The position numbers and the translations under genes are program-made. From contig NZ_BIMK01000004.1 in assembly GCF_004001045.1 (NCBI RefSeq), positions 62,001-126,000 of the forward strand: 64,000 bases of DNA, given 5' to 3'. The notes under the pieces are model-generated. The model made no database searches. It was not told where the DNA came from and saw nothing but the letters and a program-made list of their open reading frames with translations. Positions 17,100-25,971 of this stretch are shown piece after piece (the stretch's first letter is position 1; each line of letters opens with the position of its first letter). Origin of the DNA: Paenibacillus chibensis. Lineage in GTDB: Bacteria; Bacillota; Bacilli; Paenibacillales; Paenibacillaceae.

Positions 17100-17720
17100 A
17101 TGAAAAGCATTTTATCTTATCCGGTAAGAGGTAAGTGGGGGAAGTCAGACTACAGGGGAAATTGTTCGGGATATGTCATATTAGACTTATTGAAGTTTTA
17201 TAAACCTCAAAAGTTTTTAGAAGTATTTGCTGGCGGAGGAACAGGTTACGAAGTGGCTAAAGAGTTAGGGTTCACCAATTCCGTTCACCTTGACCTAAAT
17301 CCCCAGTGGGGCGGATGGAATGCTTTAAAAGATGAGGTACCATTAAATACCGATTTGATATTTAGCCATCCTCCTTATTTTGATATGGTTGTCTACTCAG
17401 GGCAAGTGTGGGGTGAAGCCCATGACGATGACCTCTCTAGAGCACTGAGCTACCAGGATTACATAGATAAATTAGACAGAGTAAATATAAAACTAATGAA
17501 TAGCCTTCGGGTAGGTGGTAGATTGGCTATCTTGATCGGTGACTATAGAAGGAACGCCAAGTACTACTCTATAATCAAGGACATGAATTACCCAGGAACC
17601 TTAGAATCACATATCATTAAGATCCAGCACAACGTAACATCTGGACGGCATCATTACCGAGGGCGATTTGTGCCAATTGTCCATGAACATCTGTTGATTT
17701 TCCGAAAGACGACAAGATAA
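17100..17720 (+). CDS. Second DNA methyltransferase of the R-M cassette (N4/N6 type)
   Basis: 206 residues from the ATG at 17100, preceded by AGAGGAGG. SAM-binding motif I reads FLEVFAGGGTG near residue 42, and the catalytic motif is SHPPYFDMV near residue 97, as in amino-methyltransferases of the N4-cytosine/N6-adenine type. It is short, so it probably has little target-recognition sequence of its own. Two methylases with one endonuclease is known for some type II systems, either modifying the two strands or two bases of the site. Which base it modifies cannot be told here. Confidence 0.75.
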   Translation: MKSILSYPVRGKWGKSDYRGNCSGYVILDLLKFYKPQKFLEVFAGGGTGYEVAKELGFTNSVHLDLNPQWGGWNALKDEVPLNTDLIFSHPPYFDMVVYSGQVWGEAHDDDLSRALSYQDYIDKLDRVNIKLMNSLRVGGRLAILIGDYRRNAKYYSIIKDMNYPGTLESHIIKIQHNVTSGRHHYRGRFVPIVHEHLLIFRKTTR

Positions 17721-17910
17721 TTATTGAATACAGAAAAGACAGCGTTGTTCTCTTTTCTTTGACTTTAAACGAACAACAGAAGCAATGGGCATTGTTGAGG
17801 AGTTACACCCGAACTTAGAACGTACGCTCTTGACGGGAACATATGTTTGATATATCCTAGAAAAAGGAACTAATAACAATGCTGATTATAATTCTAGAGG
17901 AGGCTTCAAA
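17721..17910 (+). other. Short spacer with a coding-like remnant
   Basis: Bases 17763-17822 can be read as LNEQQKQWALLRSYTRT followed by a stop, with no start or ribosome site, so it may be the tail of a lost gene. The rest carries the AGAGGAGGC ribosome site of the DUF3892 gene. Confidence 0.3.
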
Positions 17911-18201
17911 ATGGCTGATAGGCATCAGATTACATGTGTTAACAAGTCAGAAAGATATAACCCACATGAAAGAATCACACATGTTGGTGGTAAAAATGCA
18001 GACGGAACAAGATGGCGTATTACACAGCAAGACGCTATTCAAGGAATTGAAAATGGAAAGTGGGCCTTCTATGTGAGCGCGGGCGGAAGGACTGTAGATG
18101 TGATTGTTGCTAAAAGTCAGTATGGTCACAAGTATTTAAAAACAGTTGCCGATGGTTCACAACCTGATAATCTGCTTAGCTTGTCTGAATGTCCTTTGTG
18201 A
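17911..18201 (+). CDS. DUF3892 domain protein
   Basis: 96 residues with AGAGGAGGC before the ATG. Strong match to the DUF3892 pattern: HERITHVGG near residue 20, DGTRWRIT, AIQGIENGKWAFYV, GGRTVDVIVA, and the C-terminal YLKT-x3-DG-x2-PDNLLSL. Small cytosolic protein of unknown function, widespread and often on mobile DNA. It closes the restriction cassette; whether it belongs functionally is unknown. Confidence 0.9.
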   Translation: MADRHQITCVNKSERYNPHERITHVGGKNADGTRWRITQQDAIQGIENGKWAFYVSAGGRTVDVIVAKSQYGHKYLKTVADGSQPDNLLSLSECPL

Positions 18202-18604
18202 GTTTTCCAACCCAGTCTTACACTTGAATTTAAATTGAAACAAGCTCAAGGCACCCGAATGGGTGCCTTTCAATTTCGCTCTATAGATGTTACGGTGAAC
18301 CGTATCACAAGTGATGGTACACACAAAAAGAAATAGTGTTTGATAGTAGTTATATCAGCGGATTAAGGCGATAGTGACAAGACGGTGGTTGGCATGACAA
18401 CAGGAACAGCTATTGAGCGGCGTCAACTAAATAAGATAGAATAGATAACTAAAGTGAAATATGTTTGATTGCAAATCGATTAATATAATTCCAAAAAGAG
18501 TGGTAAACATGAAGTCATATATCAATTGGAGATATACGATCACCATCTACAAAAAAATGATGAAAGGAGCGTGATAAATTAAAAAGAAAAAGGAGCAGAA
18601 CGAA
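18202..18604. terminator. Terminator at 18248-18275 in a gene-free stretch
   Basis: AAGGCACCC (18248-18256) pairs with GGGTGCCTT (18261-18269), followed by TTCAATTT, and ends the DUF3892 transcript. From about 18280 to 18604 I see no gene, only AT-rich sequence and the AAAAGGAGC site before the acetyltransferase. Confidence 0.78.
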
Positions 18605-19048
18605 ATGATACAAAACAGAAAAGCAACTGTTAATGACTATGATATGATTATAAATCTTTGGGAAAGATCGGTAATGGCCACTCATCATTTTTTGAGTTTC
18701 AACGATAAAGAGGAAATCAAAAAAGAATTGCCCATGTATTTTCCTCATCTTGATGTACGTCTCTGGTATACCGAAGACTCTATCATTGGTTTTACCGCCA
18801 TCAATGAAAATCACTTGGAAGCACTATTTCTCGATCCCGATAAAATTGGCAAAGGGTATGGGAAACAAATTATGCAAATATGCATCAATGGTTTTGGAAT
18901 CACGTCCGTTGATGTGAATAAACAAAATGAGAATGCGACAAGGTTTTACATCAAAAGCGGTTTCGGAATAACCGGTGAAGATTTGGCGGATGGAGCAGGC
19001 CGCCCTTACCCCATTTTACATTTGAAATACAATGAACAGCAGAAGTAA
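18605..19048 (+). CDS. GNAT-family N-acetyltransferase
   Basis: 147 residues. IRKATxxDYD-like start, then the acetyl-CoA signature GKGYGKQIM near residue 87 (Q/R-x2-G-x-G/A type), and the closing VNKQNENATRFYIKSGF strand-helix typical of YjaB-like acetyltransferases. Cytosolic. Substrate unknown. AAAAGGAGC before the ATG and a terminator right after suggest a single-gene transcript. Confidence 0.88.
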   Translation: MIQNRKATVNDYDMIINLWERSVMATHHFLSFNDKEEIKKELPMYFPHLDVRLWYTEDSIIGFTAINENHLEALFLDPDKIGKGYGKQIMQICINGFGITSVDVNKQNENATRFYIKSGFGITGEDLADGAGRPYPILHLKYNEQQK

Positions 19049-19062
19049 TTCTTCACGTCCAG

Positions 19063-19086
19063 GCTGTCGAGAAATCGACAGCTTTT
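19063..19086 (+). terminator. Terminator after the acetyltransferase
   Basis: GCTGTCGA at 19063-19070 pairs exactly with TCGACAGC at 19075-19082 over a four-base loop, followed by TTTTTAAA. Confidence 0.88.
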
Positions 19087-19255
19087 TAAATAACTATGGA
19101 ATATCTTTTATGACAGCACACAAAAGTTTAATGTTTTGCGAAACATAAAGTTACATAACTACTTTGGTGATTCAACAATTCTGTTAGAGGAACATCGATA
19201 GAATGATGGTGGAACAAAAAATCAAACGCGCAAAGTCGAGATTCGAACAAAAACT

Positions 19256-19290
19256 GCATTACTCTAATCATTAAGTAATGCTGTTTTGTT
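19256..19290 (+). terminator. Second terminator-like hairpin before the insertion sequence
   Basis: GCATTACT at 19256-19263 pairs with AGTAATGC at 19274-19281, followed by TGTTTTGTTT. Lies just outside the IS110-type element. Confidence 0.6.
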
Positions 19291-19410
19291 TATTGTTGTT
19301 CTTTGTTAGTTGAACCATTAAGCTCCCTCGAAATAATTCAGTTTCCTCACTCAGACTCATGAATTCGCAGGATTTCACCCTGAGCTAAACATGAAAGCAA
19401 AGAATCCAGG

Positions 19411-19689
19411 GGGAGTCGGTGGCTGGGGACTATAGAAAGGGCATGCGGGAACAAGGGTGTTGTGTCCAATACCCACTTTGTTCCATATCATGCACGTCTC
19501 CACGTCACCCTAGCGATTCTCACTCCCATGTCTCAACGGGTCAAGCCCTATCATTCCTTCGTCACATCTAACTAAGGGGTGGAGGTCGGTTTTTCTAACG
19601 GAACGGGTCCGAGCCCTTTTGCGCAACGTCTCCCGATACTCCGTGCTTCTTGTCATCCTGCGAATGCATCAACTGGTGAAATAACGCTC
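19411..19689. ncRNA. Noncoding tail of the IS, candidate bridge/seek RNA region
   Basis: About 280 bases between the transposase stop and the left inverted repeat, with no open frame of note. IS110-family recombinases use a guide RNA encoded in their noncoding end, and in the IS1111 group that end lies downstream of the gene, as here. The stretch is rich in short inverted words but I have not derived a fold. Promoter and RNA ends unknown. Confidence 0.4.
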
Positions 19690-20954
19690 TTAAGCCGCTT
19701 GCGGAAACACTTTAGCTGAACTGTATGCTTCGTTGCTCTTTGCCAGACTGACGAGCATTCGAGCCACTTTACCGCATAGTTTCATAATGGATTTCATTTT
19801 CTTGAGCTTTTTCACATCGACATTGTAGTGGTGCAGGGCTCTAACATCCGGATTAGTCATAACCATGCACATCGTCATGAGATAAAGGAAGCGCCGGAGA
19901 CGAGGGCGGCCACGCTTGCTAAGTACCATTTTTCCACGCCATTTCCCTGAGCTGGCTTCAGCCAGGTTAAGACCTGCATGTCGAAGCAAAGCATTACCGT
20001 GAGCATAGCCACTCAGATCACCGGCTTCACCTAAAATACCGGCTAAGCTGATTGCATTACACCTTGAATAGCAAGCATCTTCTTCGCATAAGGGATGCGC
20101 TTAAGAACGAGTTGGAGTTCATTTTCGATTTGCTCAAGCTGACGTTGGGCCAGGTCGTATTCTTCGAGTAATTGACTTAAGTGCAGCTTGTAGGCGTGCA
20201 AAGCCTGTGTAGCGCCAACGCTGCGTTTAGCCAATGCGATGAGCTGCGCGGCTCGCTGCAAACCCGCGTGACGTTTCACATATTGTTTCCAGCCGGCTAT
20301 GACTTGCTCGGTTGTTAAACGGCTAATTTCTGTAGGAAGAGGAAAGAGCCTTAATGTGGCAATGCTACTTGTGCAGGTTAAGATTTTAAAGACTTGCCGC
20401 AGTTCCGGGAACACAATATCTACCCAGCGATGAATCTGGTTAACAGCGCTATTAAGCCGTTTGGTAACCGTGTCTCGGTTGGCCATGAGAATTCGCAGTT
20501 CCTTGTAGGCTTCCGGATTGAAACGTACGGGGGAATAGTAGCCGTTTTTGACCATATCTGCGATGACAAGCGCGTCCTTACGGTCGCTTTTAGAGGGAGT
20601 ATTGTCCCGATTTTCCTTGTTCTTTTTGACGAGGTGGGGATTCACAAGAACCGCCTCAATCTCTTGCTCTGAAAACCAGCGAGCCAGACTCAGCCAGTAG
20701 TGGCCGGTAGGTTCCATACCTACAATAACTTTGCTCAGTTTGTAAGATTTGAGTAGATCTCGAATCCAGCGGCTGAACAGCTGAAATCCCTCGTCGTGGT
20801 TGCCAAATTCCAGCGGCGATCCTAGAGCAATTCCCCGAAAGCTGACCGCACGGGCGACGTGAGTCTCTTGGGCAATATCTACGCCGACAACCAGATGCGA
20901 TGAGGAAATGTTTTCAATGAGTTGATTTTGCTTGTCTTGAGCTTTAAACTTCAT
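19690..20954 (-). pseudogene. IS110-family transposase, frameshifted
   Basis: The N-terminal part (20954-20043, 303 codons) carries the RuvC-like DEDD domain: VVGVDIAQETHVA, GMEPTGHYW near residue 85 and SDRKDALVIADM near 123, then a coiled coil. It stops at VMQSA. The C-terminal part continues in another frame as ISLAGILGEAGDLSGYAHG, running into the Tnp_2 domain (19989-19690) with LSKRGRPRLRRFLY, the serine region. A single base change of frame near 20050 restores a normal ~420-residue protein. No slippery heptamer is obvious, so this copy is probably inactive unless supplied in trans. Confidence 0.85.
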
Positions 20955-21020
20955 AGTAGAGCGACCTCCTAGATGGTGAGATTAAAAGGGCTGTAGACCC
21001 GTTTCCAACTCCCATGTTAC

Positions 21021-21283
21021 AGAGGCGCTCTTTTTTGTACAAAGTCCAAATTATTCATTCTACAGGAATTCTAACGGGCAGGAAACAAGATTTATAATAG
21101 GGTATATCGATTATAATTAGAATTATCTGGTATCTAAATACTTTGAAAGCATCATTTGAATCTTGGATTTATGTAAAAGATTATAAGTAGGAAGTGGAGG
21201 GACCTTCCTTCATCCCATGAGTCTTATCGAGAGTGAGCAAGCGTTCGTTGCGAAAATAATCAACGATTTGTTGGGGGAGACAA
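21021..21283. other. Spacer between the IS and the BtrH-like gene
   Basis: No gene seen. AT-rich sequence with the GGGGGAG ribosome site for the BtrH-like gene at its right end. Confidence 0.4.
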
Positions 21284-22276
21284 ATGATGTCTAAAATCAT
21301 TGAGGGTTTTAGTGCCTTTCAAGGAGAACATTGTGAGACGACAACAATAGGCAATCTACTTCAATTTGCGGGAGTCCGTCTATCGGAGCCGATGTTATTC
21401 GGTATTGGGCAAGGGCTGGGATTCATTTATTGGGATTCAAAGGGAATGGACTTTCCTTTTATTGGGGGAAGGGTGAAGCCGGATGAATTAACTGCATCCA
21501 TAGCATCCCGGCTCAACTTAATCATCAAGGCGCAAGAAACCTCGTCTATTGAAAAAGCTTGGCAGAACGTACGGAGCTTCATCGAATGCGGAACTCCGGT
21601 GGGGCTTAAGCTGGACTCCTATTATTTGGATTACTTTACGAATAAAGTGCACTTTGCTGCCCACTATGCGGTAATATATGGCATGGATGACGAATGCGCC
21701 TACATGGCGGATACGAGACAACAGGGAGGACTTGTGAAGACGAGCTTGGCCAATTTGGCTATGGCTAGAAACGCAAAGGGGCACATGAGTTCTAGGAATC
21801 GTTCCTTTACGATCGAGCCGATCGGCACCCTTCCACCGCTTATCCCCGCGATACGATCATCCATAACCAAGAATGCACATGATTATTTAAACCCACCGAT
21901 TCGCAATATAGGGAATAAAGGCATTATGAAAATGAGCAATGAAATCCTGAAGTGGCCTTCTCGCAGCAAGAATTTTGAGCATGATTTATGCCTGACAGCG
22001 TTATTAATGGAAAGAGCGGGAACCGGCGGTGCTTTGTTTCGGAATCTGTATCGAGATTTTCTAAAAGAATGCATGGATCTGTTTGGAGACCCAAAAGTAG
22101 AACAGGCTTACTTGTTGTTTACTGAAATCGCTCCTATATGGGTTAACGTTTCTTCTTTGATCGACCTTGCAGGAAGAACGGGTGACCTGCGGGAGTTGAG
22201 CCAGGCTTCCAAGCTTTTGCTCGAGATTGCCGATAAAGAACGAGCAGCCATGGAGTATCTTTGTAATTTGGCATAA
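21284..22276 (+). CDS. BtrH N-terminal / DUF4872 domain protein
   Basis: 330 residues. The opening GEHCETTTIGNLLQFAG (about residues 13-29) has the Cys of the papain-like BtrH N-terminal domain, with HFAAHYAVIYGMD near residue 125 supplying the His and ADTRQQGG close behind the Asp. The remainder resembles DUF4872. BtrH itself transfers an acyl chain in butirosin synthesis, and relatives occur in peptide and aminoglycoside clusters. Here no biosynthetic neighbours are present, so the substrate is unknown. Stands alone next to the IS. Confidence 0.82.
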   Translation: MMSKIIEGFSAFQGEHCETTTIGNLLQFAGVRLSEPMLFGIGQGLGFIYWDSKGMDFPFIGGRVKPDELTASIASRLNLIIKAQETSSIEKAWQNVRSFIECGTPVGLKLDSYYLDYFTNKVHFAAHYAVIYGMDDECAYMADTRQQGGLVKTSLANLAMARNAKGHMSSRNRSFTIEPIGTLPPLIPAIRSSITKNAHDYLNPPIRNIGNKGIMKMSNEILKWPSRSKNFEHDLCLTALLMERAGTGGALFRNLYRDFLKECMDLFGDPKVEQAYLLFTEIAPIWVNVSSLIDLAGRTGDLRELSQASKLLLEIADKERAAMEYLCNLA

Positions 22277-22464
22277 ATCGAGCCCTTGCTGGACGGATTG
22301 ATGTATCGCTTCATTCCATCCGTGCTGAATTGTTGAGGAAATGTATCAGAAGGATATTGTCCTAATGGCTTATTTTTCTGAATATCTGAGCTGCATGGCA
22401 GGAGAGGAGCAGGGTGTCTGCTACATCGGGCACCCTACCATGTTCACGTAGGCTCACGCCGTTA

Positions 22465-22878
22465 TTATATAGTATCTACGATGGCTTCTTTCGTAAGTTC
22501 CCGGTATAGGGCGAGTTTCTCTTCGGTGAGAGAAATAATGTCATCGATTTCTTGCCGCCTAGCTACCATTCCCATCAGATGCTTCTCAAGGATTTCCATC
22601 CGTTTTTCTAAGGTAGGAGTATAATTAGAAAGATGATCCCCTTGTTGGATTTTATCCATCACACAGCCCTCACGAGTAAATTCCGTAATCTCCTCAAGCG
22701 ATAAGCCCAATTTTTTTAGTTTATTTAGACATTGAATGTAGGAGACCTCGCTTTCTTTATAAACACGTGCCCCTCCATTTTTACGCTTGGGTTCATGTAG
22801 TACCCCGATTTTTTCATAATAACGTATCGTATAAGGAGTTAATCCCGTTTTTTCTGACACCTGACTTATCGTAAGCAT
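22465..22878 (-). CDS. MerR-family transcriptional regulator
   Basis: 137 residues: winged helix at 1-70 (ISQVSEKTGLTPYTIRYYEKIG), then the dimerisation coiled coil to about 125. AGGAGGAG lies before its start. Divergent from the metallo-beta-lactamase-fold gene, whose promoter has the stretched spacer typical of MerR control, so it probably senses a small compound and activates that gene. One cysteine (REGCVMD) is visible but no metal-binding cluster. Confidence 0.92.
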   Translation of the reverse strand: MLTISQVSEKTGLTPYTIRYYEKIGVLHEPKRKNGGARVYKESEVSYIQCLNKLKKLGLSLEEITEFTREGCVMDKIQQGDHLSNYTPTLEKRMEILEKHLMGMVARRQEIDDIISLTEEKLALYRELTKEAIVDTI

Positions 22879-22999
22879 ACGATTTCTGCTCCTCCTTTTA
22901 TATGCTAATATTGAAAACTATTATACAGCTTGCAGTTAACCCAAAGTCAATGCTTACAACCGCTCCTAATTATGCCTTATAAAATCCCTTGACTTCTAG

Positions 23000-23030
23000 T
23001 TGACTCTAACTTGTAAGTTAAAGTTACTAG
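23000..23030 (+). promoter_or_regulatory. MerR-type promoter of the metallo-hydrolase gene
   Basis: TTGACT at 23000-23005 and TACTAG at 23025-23030 are separated by 19 bases, longer than normal. The perfect dyad TAACTT-GT-AAGTTA at 23007-23020 lies inside the spacer. This is the architecture that MerR regulators untwist. Confidence 0.75.
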
Positions 23031-23070
23031 CGGAAATACAGGAAACAATAAACACTAAAGGGGTATAAAA

Positions 23071-24015
23071 ATGGATAACGAATATTTCACAATTCAACAA
23101 GCATCGGAAGGTATTTGGGGAGCTATTTCAGTTCCGGGCAGCGGTTCTCTGGGGAATGCAGCAATTATTGATCTTGGGGATGTAACCGTTGTAGTGGATA
23201 CAACTAACCTACCGCATTCCGGTGCTTTGTTACGTCATACTGCGGAACAATTAACAAGCAAACCGGTTAAATATGTCGTGAATACACATTTTCATGGAGA
23301 TCATGTCAACGGCAATCAGGAATTTATGAAAAGCGAATTCATATCTACCGTTTGGACAAGAGATCTGCTATCTGATATGGGAGAAGTGAATGTTGATCTT
23401 ATGCAGCAAAACATTCAAAAGTTAATCACGAGCCTAAATCATGTACGTTCACAGCAAAGAGATCCTCACATGCTAACCGAAATCGATTATGATCTTTCCG
23501 TACAGAGAGCCCTGTATGATGCCATCCCTTCCCTCAGCAGAGTGATACCCACGATAACTTTTGAAGATAAACTCGTTATTCGAGGAACAAAGCGAACTAT
23601 GGAAGTTTTATCTTACGGAGGCGGTCATTCTTTAAGTGATGCTGTGGTGTACGTTCCAGAAGAGCAAACTTTGATCGCTGGAGATTTAATATCGACGAGG
23701 ACGATTCCGGTCATGCCATATGGTAATCCATACGCTTGGATACGCATTCTTAAACGCATTCAAAAAGATCTTAAGGTCAATGCAATCGTTCCGGGACACG
23801 GCGATGTGTCTAACTCGGATCGAATCACGGATGTCATACAATTTTTGGAGAAAACGATCGCTTATGTTTCTAAGGCTGTAACAAGCGGGAAATCAGAATC
23901 ATACTGGTTGGAACAAGGGGTATTACAAGGCTATGAGGATTGGCATCTGCCCCAGTATTTCAGATGGAATTTTCGCTGGCTCTTTAACAGTATGCTTGTT
24001 CAAAATAACAGATGA
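23071..24015 (+). CDS. MBL-fold metallo-hydrolase
   Basis: 314 residues. Zinc-binding THFHGDHVNGN near residue 73 (H-x-H-x-D-H), GGGHSLSDAVVYVPE near 184 with the next His, AGDLIST near 206 with the bridging Asp, and VPGHGDVS near 244 with the last His. No signal peptide. Resembles the broad SoxH/YobT-like group; substrate unknown. Expression is probably controlled by the divergent MerR protein. Confidence 0.88.
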   Translation: MDNEYFTIQQASEGIWGAISVPGSGSLGNAAIIDLGDVTVVVDTTNLPHSGALLRHTAEQLTSKPVKYVVNTHFHGDHVNGNQEFMKSEFISTVWTRDLLSDMGEVNVDLMQQNIQKLITSLNHVRSQQRDPHMLTEIDYDLSVQRALYDAIPSLSRVIPTITFEDKLVIRGTKRTMEVLSYGGGHSLSDAVVYVPEEQTLIAGDLISTRTIPVMPYGNPYAWIRILKRIQKDLKVNAIVPGHGDVSNSDRITDVIQFLEKTIAYVSKAVTSGKSESYWLEQGVLQGYEDWHLPQYFRWNFRWLFNSMLVQNNR

Positions 24016-24161
24016 GACAACAAGCAACACTGCCAATACGCACTTCGGCATGCACCTTTCGACTTTCCGCCGATAGACCCGTTAAGCTAGAACCGTATCA
24101 CATAAGGCAATATTTTTGTTACAATGTAATATGCGGCTAGCAATTAGGGATGGTGATTAAC

Positions 24162-24731
24162 ATGGGAAGAAAGCAGGCTTTTACAAGATCAGAGTTGCTT
24201 GACCAAACCAAGAGAGTGCTTCTTGAATACGGTTATGAGGGATTCCAGCTTAAGTTGCTATCGAAGAGCCTGGTTGGAGCAAGAAGTACGATATACCAAT
24301 ATTATGCCAACAAAGAAGAGATCGTTGCCGCATGTATGAAACGATCCATGGAAAATGTATTACAGAAGGCGTCGGCTATTGATGAAACGGATTGCATGGC
24401 TGCTCTTCAACATCTGCTGGATGTATATCTGGAAGAAGCTAATCTCCATCAATTGCTTGGATACGCTCATAAAATAAATAAAGCCAATTCTGCGGCTGCG
24501 GCCCATGATCTTGAATTTGTTGAGCAAGCGCACCTGACTTTAAAAAGTCAATTGGAGCGATTGTTTGCTCGTGCTCAGGAAGAGGGACACTTGAATACAA
24601 GCATCCCACTTCCCGCCATTATAGGTGTATTTTTTAACCTGATTGAAACTCCCAATATGATGAATATTCCAACTCCTCAGTGGAGCAAGCTATTGTACCA
24701 AATGTGGCTGGGAGGGGTAGGAAGTCGATAA
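24162..24731 (+). CDS. TetR-family regulator of the adjacent ABC exporter
   Basis: 189 residues from the ATG at 24162; an in-frame ATG at 24150 is possible but less well placed to the GGTGAT site. HTH at about 10-50 (GFQLKLLSKSLVGARSTIYQYYANKEE). The C-terminal ligand domain is helical. Two TGACACG-x-GTGTCA dyads sit between it and the ABC genes, one over the -35, and are its likely operators. Typical local repressor of an efflux operon. Confidence 0.9.
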   Translation: MGRKQAFTRSELLDQTKRVLLEYGYEGFQLKLLSKSLVGARSTIYQYYANKEEIVAACMKRSMENVLQKASAIDETDCMAALQHLLDVYLEEANLHQLLGYAHKINKANSAAAAHDLEFVEQAHLTLKSQLERLFARAQEEGHLNTSIPLPAIIGVFFNLIETPNMMNIPTPQWSKLLYQMWLGGVGSR

Positions 24732-24746
24732 GGAATACAAATATAT

Positions 24747-24820
24747 TTGACACGCGTGTCATATAAAACCTATAATGAATACGTTCCGGACAAGAGGTGA
24801 TTAATTTGACACGAGTGTCA
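24747..24820 (+). promoter_or_regulatory. Promoter and two TetR-type operators of the ABC exporter
   Basis: TTGACA at 24747-24752 and TATAAT at 24771-24776 with an 18-base spacer make a near-consensus promoter. The dyad TGACACGCGTGTCA (24748-24761) overlaps the -35, and a second copy with one central change, TGACACGAGTGTCA (24807-24820), lies in the leader. Binding at both would block initiation and passage. Confidence 0.82.
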
Positions 24821-24849
24821 TTTATTTGTGTTGAGGGGAGAAGTAGCAT

Positions 24850-25971
24850 ATGTTTTTGGCTTTGAAGGAATTGAGACACAGCAAGACAAGGTTCTTGATG
24901 ATTGCTATCATTTTTGTGCTTATTTCTTGGCTGGTGTTTATATTGTCAGGTTTGGGGAATGGGTTATCTACGCTTGCGGCTTCGACGTTCAAGACGATGA
25001 AGGCTGATTATGTGGTTTTCGAACAAGGGTCGAAGGCTTCGATGAGTAAGTCTTTATTGTCTAATGATTTGTCAGCTAAATTAGCAAAGATGCCGAATGT
25101 AAGTGCCGTTTCACCTATGGGAACCATCATGGCATCGGCAATTAAAGGGAGCAGCAAGTTGAATGAGGATAAAGTAGATATAGCGATTATTGGAATTGAC
25201 CCGGGGAGCTTTCTTGAACCGGCGATTATTGAAGGCTCGGGGCTGACATCCGATCAGGTGACGAAGGTCATCGTCAATGAGACGATGAAAGACGAAGGAT
25301 TTAAGCTAGGCGACACCTTCCAATTAGATGGTTCGACGGAATCGTTGACAATTGTCGGCTTTGTCAAGAATCAGACGTATAACCACGTCGCAGCGGTATT
25401 TACACCTATGGAAGAGTGGCGTAAGCTTGCGTTTGCGGCACCAGGCTCGGACAAGGGAGTCAAGGACCCCGTCAATGCGATTATGCTTCAAGGTAAAGAT
25501 ATAGATCGGAGTACGATAAATAAACAGCTTTCGGGTACCGATACGGTTACCCGTGCGGCAGCGGTACAGGGAATGCCCGGATACAAAGAAGAGAATGGCA
25601 CCATCATGATGATGCTTGCGTTCCTGCTTGCGATCTCTGCATTCATCATCGGCGTGTTCTTCTATGTATTTACGATGCAGAAGTCGAACCAGTTCGGGAT
25701 TATGAAAGCGATCGGGGCCAAGAATGGATTCTTAGGTAAAGCGGTCGTTTCACAGGTGTTCGTCCTGTCGCTCTCAAGCATTATCGTTGGCATCTTATTG
25801 ACCTATGGGACAGCGGCAATCATGCCCAAAGGCATGCCGTTCATGCTGGATACAAAGCTGGTGTTCACGTATTCCATTGTATTGCTCGTGATCTCATTGC
25901 TTAGTTCCTTGGTATCCGTTCGCACGATTTCGAAAATTGATCCGCTTAAGGCACTTGGGAGGGTTGAGTAA
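24850..25971 (+). CDS. FtsX/MacB-type ABC transporter permease
   Basis: 373 residues with an N-terminal membrane segment (about 15-37), a large extracytoplasmic MacB-like domain (40-245) and three C-terminal membrane segments (about 250-275, 295-320, 335-358), ending KIDPLKALG as is typical. No fourth component. It shares one base with the ATPase gene. Similar in layout to the permease at 56154-57188, so the two pairs look paralogous. Substrate, perhaps a peptide or lipid-like toxin, unknown. Confidence 0.9.
   Translation: MFLALKELRHSKTRFLMIAIIFVLISWLVFILSGLGNGLSTLAASTFKTMKADYVVFEQGSKASMSKSLLSNDLSAKLAKMPNVSAVSPMGTIMASAIKGSSKLNEDKVDIAIIGIDPGSFLEPAIIEGSGLTSDQVTKVIVNETMKDEGFKLGDTFQLDGSTESLTIVGFVKNQTYNHVAAVFTPMEEWRKLAFAAPGSDKGVKDPVNAIMLQGKDIDRSTINKQLSGTDTVTRAAAVQGMPGYKEENGTIMMMLAFLLAISAFIIGVFFYVFTMQKSNQFGIMKAIGAKNGFLGKAVVSQVFVLSLSSIIVGILLTYGTAAIMPKGMPFMLDTKLVFTYSIVLLVISLLSSLVSVRTISKIDPLKALGRVE

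Larger units (their letters stand above)
19405..21020 (-). mobile_element. IS110/IS1111-type insertion sequence (ends approximate)
   Basis: A frameshifted transposase (19690-20954) with about 280 bases of noncoding sequence after its 3' end. GGGAGTCGG at 19411-19419 and, inverted, GGGAGTTGG at 21013-21005 lie outside the gene on each side and neighbouring bases match partly, like the subterminal inverted repeats of the IS1111 group. Elements of this family insert without a target duplication, so the exact ends cannot be fixed by eye. Confidence 0.6.

Noticed and set aside
20043-20070. Programmed -1 frameshift in the IS110 transposase
   Set aside because: IS110 transposases are normally made from one frame and no slippery heptamer is seen, so mutation is the simpler reading.
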